Positions 61,115 through 64,000 of a DNA stretch of 64,000 bases are shown piece after piece. Position 1 is the stretch's first letter. Each line of letters opens with the position of its first letter. Source of the DNA: SOIV01 sp964435925 (GTDB taxonomy: Bacteria > Acidobacteriota > Aminicenantia > Aminicenantales > Aminicenantaceae); NCBI GenBank assembly GCA_964435925.1, contig CAYTBG010000001.1, forward strand, positions 14,677 through 78,676. Direction: 5' to 3'. The translations under genes were made by a program, and so were the position numbers. The notes beneath the pieces are model-generated. The model saw only the letters and a list, made by a program, of their open reading frames with translations. It was not told the origin of the DNA and did no database searches.

Positions 61115-62143
61115 ATGTCTTTTAAACAGGTAATCGAAGTTTACGAATTACTGGAAACTCCGGTAATTAAGGGAGATGAAATAAAAGAATTCTTTCTGAA
61201 GCGTGGGATAGATGAATCAGAAATTGAAACTCGAAAGATAAAAGAAGATAAGGGAGAGACAGAATTTGTGAAGATAACCATCAGAGGGAAAGATGGAAAG
61301 TCAAAGGGAGGGAAGGAAGGACAGTCAGAGAAAGCGAAAGAAGGAAAGTCAAAAGGAGAAGAAGAGCGTAAATCAAAATTGGAAAGATCAAATACGGACC
61401 ACGCCCCTACCCTGGGCATTATAGGCCGCCTGGGAGGAATAGGAGCCAGGCCTCATAAGATTGGCCTTGTATCTGATGCTGACGGGGCAATAACAGCCTT
61501 GGCTGCTGCAGCGAAAATCGGGGTAATGAGAAAAAAAGGAGATGTACTTAAAGGCGACGTCGTTGTCGCCACCCATCTATGTCCCAGCTCCCCTATTATC
61601 CCCCATGAGCCTGTTCCTTTTATGGGTTCACCTGTTTCTATTGAGACGATGAATAAATACGAGGTAGATGAAAGAATGGAGGCAATCCTCTCTATTGATA
61701 CGACTAAAGGGAACCGAGTAATCAACTGCAGAGGCTTTGCCATCTCCCCCACCCTAAAAGATGGCTACGTACTGAGAGTGAGCGAAGATTTGTTGGATAT
61801 CATGCAAATAGTAACGGGCAAATTGCCTGTTGTTTTTCCGATTACGACACAGGATATAACCCCCTACGGGAATGAAATCTACCATCTCAACAGTATTATG
61901 CAGCCAGCCACTGCAACCAGTGCTCCGGTGGTTGGAGTAGCAATTACGACCGAGGTTCCTGTCCCAGGATGTGCCACCGGCGCCAATCACACGGTAGATA
62001 TAGAAATGGCTGTCAGATTTGTGGTTGAAGTGGCAAAAGCCTACGGCGAGGGAAAATGCTCCTTTTACGATCAGAAGGAATTCCAGAGATTAATTTCCCT
62101 TTATGGCACTCTAGAGCACTTAAAAACTCTGGGAAATAAATAA
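61115..62143 (+). CDS. DUF1177 family protein with lysine-rich insert
   Basis: A 342-residue protein. Family blocks are clear: LGIIGRLGGIGARPHKIGLVSDADGA, VVATHLCPSSPI and VPVPGCATGANHTVDIEMA. A low-complexity Lys/Gly/Ser/Glu segment (about residues 54–92; KSKGGKEGQSEKAKEGKSKGEE) is inserted between the N-terminal domain and the core, and at the DNA level it is a purine-rich run with repeated GGAAAGTCAAA. DUF1177 proteins cluster with AroM and nucleobase or amino-acid-like permeases; the reaction is unknown. The reading frame is intact through the insert. Confidence 0.85.
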   Translation: MSFKQVIEVYELLETPVIKGDEIKEFFLKRGIDESEIETRKIKEDKGETEFVKITIRGKDGKSKGGKEGQSEKAKEGKSKGEEERKSKLERSNTDHAPTLGIIGRLGGIGARPHKIGLVSDADGAITALAAAAKIGVMRKKGDVLKGDVVVATHLCPSSPIIPHEPVPFMGSPVSIETMNKYEVDERMEAILSIDTTKGNRVINCRGFAISPTLKDGYVLRVSEDLLDIMQIVTGKLPVVFPITTQDITPYGNEIYHLNSIMQPATATSAPVVGVAITTEVPVPGCATGANHTVDIEMAVRFVVEVAKAYGEGKCSFYDQKEFQRLISLYGTLEHLKTLGNK

Positions 62144-62149
62144 ACCGTT

Positions 62150-62280
62150 ATTGCGAGCGATTGAAGGGAGCGTCACAATCTCAAAGGAATATGTCATTGC
62201 GAGTGAAGCGAAGCAATATCATAAAAATATATATTTTCAAGCGACGTAAGGGAGCGTGGCGATTTTCAATGACGATGTGA
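62150..62280. repeat. Degenerate 'cattgcgag' repeats
   Basis: ATTGCGAGCGATTGAAGG (about 62150) and TCATTGCGAGTGAAGCGAAG (about 62193) are direct relatives of the element at 10083–10168; a third inverted piece ends near 62272 (TTTTCAATGACG). The gap holds no gene. Confidence 0.65.
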
Positions 62281-62370
62281 GGCGAATATCTTTTGACAAT
62301 TCCGCCTGATTATTAGATAAAGGATAAATATTGGATAAAAGCAAATGGTTCTATTTCTAATGGGTACAGA

Positions 62371-63039
62371 ATGGCTTTAGTCAAGGTAGGACTTCTCACG
62401 ATTGGCCAGTCTCCCAGGGAAGACGTGGTGCCTGAAATGAACCCTTTTTTTCTTCCTCAAATACAAATTCTGGAAAAAGGATTGCTGGATAATCTCAACC
62501 CTGAGGAAATTAGACGCTTAAAGCCTAAAACTGGAGAAATACCGTTAGTCACTCGTTTAAGGAAAGGCAGTTCGGTTCAGCTTAGCGAGAAGAAAATAAG
62601 CTCTCTCCTGCCTGAAGCTATTAATTCAATGAAAACGAAAATGAAGGTGAAGGTGGTGGGAGTGCTCTGCACCCATGACTTTCAAAAGACAGAATCTTCC
62701 CCATCGGTCATTTTCCCCTTTAATTCTCTAAAGTTCTTGATCACTCGTATAATAAATGTAAAGCGCCTTGGAGTAGTTGTTCCCTTGGAAAGTCAAATTG
62801 ATGCGGCAAAGAAAAAGTGGAAAAAAGACAAAGTTATTGTGGAAGTTAAATCTCCCTATGCCAGGGGAAAAAGCTGGAAAGAAATAGCCCAAAATTTTTA
62901 TCGAAAAAAAGTAGAAATAGTAATCATTGATTGTATTGGATATAAAATAAAGGATAAGAGGGCACTACAAAAATTATTGTCTGTTCCTGTCCTCTTACCT
63001 AGAGTCGTTCTTGCTTTTGCCATCGATCAACATTTTTAA
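62371..63039 (+). CDS. AroM family protein
   Basis: A 222-residue protein. It has the AroM opening VGLLTIGQSPREDVVPEM, a conserved RLRKGSSVQLSEKKI block and a central VKVVGVLCTHDFQK. AroM of E. coli lies beside aroL but its function is unresolved; members look like Asp/Glu-racemase-fold proteins. Here it follows the DUF1177 gene after a 227-base gap with repeats, so it may be a separate unit. The start has no strong ribosome site. Confidence 0.82.
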   Translation: MALVKVGLLTIGQSPREDVVPEMNPFFLPQIQILEKGLLDNLNPEEIRRLKPKTGEIPLVTRLRKGSSVQLSEKKISSLLPEAINSMKTKMKVKVVGVLCTHDFQKTESSPSVIFPFNSLKFLITRIINVKRLGVVVPLESQIDAAKKKWKKDKVIVEVKSPYARGKSWKEIAQNFYRKKVEIVIIDCIGYKIKDKRALQKLLSVPVLLPRVVLAFAIDQHF

Positions 63040-63147
63040 TCCTAGGTTTGACAATAAAAGCATGTTATATTACCCTTATCAAAGCAAGAGAAAACACCTA
63101 TTATTAGTACAATCGGGTTGGGTAAGATTAGCTTAAGGTCACAAGAG

Positions 63148-64000
63148 ATGATCGGCAAAACTATCTCCCACTACAAAATAATTGAAAAACTCGGCGAAGG
63201 CGGCATGGGCGTGGTCTATAAAGCCGAGGATACAAAACTCAAACGCACTGTCACCTTAAAATTCATAAGAACGCAGGCCATGGAAGCAGCGGAGGAAAAA
63301 ACGCGTTTTGTGCGTGAGGCGCAGGCTGCCGCGGCACTGGATCACCCCAACATCTGTACGATCTACGAAATTGATGAATACGAAGGAAAAACCTTCATAG
63401 CCATGGCTTATATCAAAGGTCAAAGTTTGAATGACAAGGTCAGATCAGCTCCTCTGAGACTGAAAGAAGTCCTGGATATCGGCATGCAGGTTGCTCAGGG
63501 ATTGCAAGAGGCTCACGAGAAAGGTGTCTTTCATCGAGATATCAAAAGCTCCAATATAATGATGGCTGACAAAGGCCAGGCCAAAATAATGGATTTTGGC
63601 ATAGCCAAACTAGCCGGAGGAACAGAGATAACCAAGCCGGCAACTTTTATGGGGACAGTGGCCTACATGTCTCCTGAACAGGCTAGCGCAAAACCTCTGG
63701 ATCACCGCACAGATATCTGGTCTCTGGGAGTTGTGTTGTACGAGATGCTTACCGGGCAAGTTCCGTTCAAAGGGGTACACGAACAGGTGATTTTGCATTC
63801 CATCCTTAATAAAAGCCCCGAGCCCATTACGAGTTTGCGCAGCGGCGTTCCTCTGGAGCTTGAGGCAATCGTGAACAAATGCCTGGAGAAGGACTCTTCC
63901 GAGCGGTATCAGACTTCCGCTGACCTGATTGCAGACCTGAAGCGTTTAAATCGAGATATGACCACTGGAAAAACTGCTATGGCCGCAGCAACAGCTACAT
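63148..64000 (+). CDS. Ser/Thr protein kinase, N-terminal part (runs off the window)
   Basis: Open at the right edge; 284 codons are visible. The kinase domain has GEGGMG (16–21), K38 (VTLKF, unusual Thr before the Lys), HRD with D131 and a DFG triplet (MDFGIAKLAGG), then MSPEQAS and DIWSLG. The visible part ends near residue 284 in a Thr/Ala-rich linker, past the kinase domain, so a C-terminal domain (perhaps TPRs as in the other kinase) should follow. ATG 63148 lies 3 kb from the previous kinase; the two are related but not close copies. Confidence 0.88.
   Translation, partial: MIGKTISHYKIIEKLGEGGMGVVYKAEDTKLKRTVTLKFIRTQAMEAAEEKTRFVREAQAAAALDHPNICTIYEIDEYEGKTFIAMAYIKGQSLNDKVRSAPLRLKEVLDIGMQVAQGLQEAHEKGVFHRDIKSSNIMMADKGQAKIMDFGIAKLAGGTEITKPATFMGTVAYMSPEQASAKPLDHRTDIWSLGVVLYEMLTGQVPFKGVHEQVILHSILNKSPEPITSLRSGVPLELEAIVNKCLEKDSSERYQTSADLIADLKRLNRDMTTGKTAMAAATAT

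Noticed and set aside
1..64000. tRNA or rRNA genes
   Set aside because: Gaps were scanned by eye for GTTCGA-type loops with CCA ends and for rRNA-like blocks; none convincing. A covariance search was not possible.

Overview
The window looks like a chromosomal segment of an anaerobic, metabolically flexible bacterium with moderate-to-low GC content. The gene set fits a Candidatus Aminicenantes or Acidobacteriota-like lineage: a soluble HdrABC–Flx electron-transfer cluster with a 2-oxoacid:ferredoxin oxidoreductase, a DUF6599 lipoprotein-like gene, PilZ proteins, and large Ser/Thr kinases carrying C-terminal TPRs. There is no rRNA or other phylogenetic marker here, so the assignment is an inference. 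No rRNA, tRNA, CRISPR array, transposase or integrase was recognised.

Layout. 0–5.5 kb: a DUF6599-like exported protein (minus strand), then an overlapping operon of DUF362 protein, a Tat-leader AmmeMemoRadiSam-type radical SAM enzyme and a membrane-fused spermidine-synthase-like protein. 5.8–18.1 kb: the main metabolic block, all on the plus strand: hdrC, hdrB, korDABC, hdrA, flxDCBA, then a FrdB-like iron–sulfur protein and a FrdA-like flavoprotein without a membrane anchor. This reads as a cytoplasmic flavin-based bifurcating/confurcating machine linking NAD(H), ferredoxin, 2-oxoacid oxidation and a fumarate/succinate-type (or thiol/fumarate) module. 18.3–20.1 kb: a pseudopilin and two tandem PilZ proteins. 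20.1–27.7 kb (minus): gcvT–gcvH–gcvPA–gcvPB–glyQ–glyS, joining glycine cleavage to glycyl-tRNA charging, with an array of co-varying palindromes between gcvT and gcvH.

27.85–38.6 kb is a probable genomic island. It is bracketed by an almost perfect ~90-bp direct repeat that carries the argS promoter and the first codons of argS. Inside are a GHKL-type ATPase, a complete type I restriction–modification system (hsdM, hsdS, hsdR) with an embedded nucleotidyltransferase/winged-helix pair, a YgjP-like metallopeptidase and a RadC protein. Removing one repeat and the island restores a simple divergent gcvT/argS arrangement.

38.7–45.4 kb: argS, then a Gld-type ABC exporter (ATPase, permease, GldG-like, DUF4340) ending in a clear terminator. 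45.7–56.5 kb: a small ORF and a 3501-residue secreted mosaic protein (sialidase-like propeller, PRV[Q/W]G tandem motifs, many Ig/PKD-like domains). 56.6–59.4 kb (minus): a Ser/Thr kinase with TPRs. 59.8–63.0 kb: an NCS1-type permease, a DUF1177 protein and an AroM-family protein. The window ends inside a second Ser/Thr kinase gene.

The two most interesting points are the unusual gene complement of the Hdr–Kor–Flx–Frd block and the defence island that duplicated the 5' end of argS.
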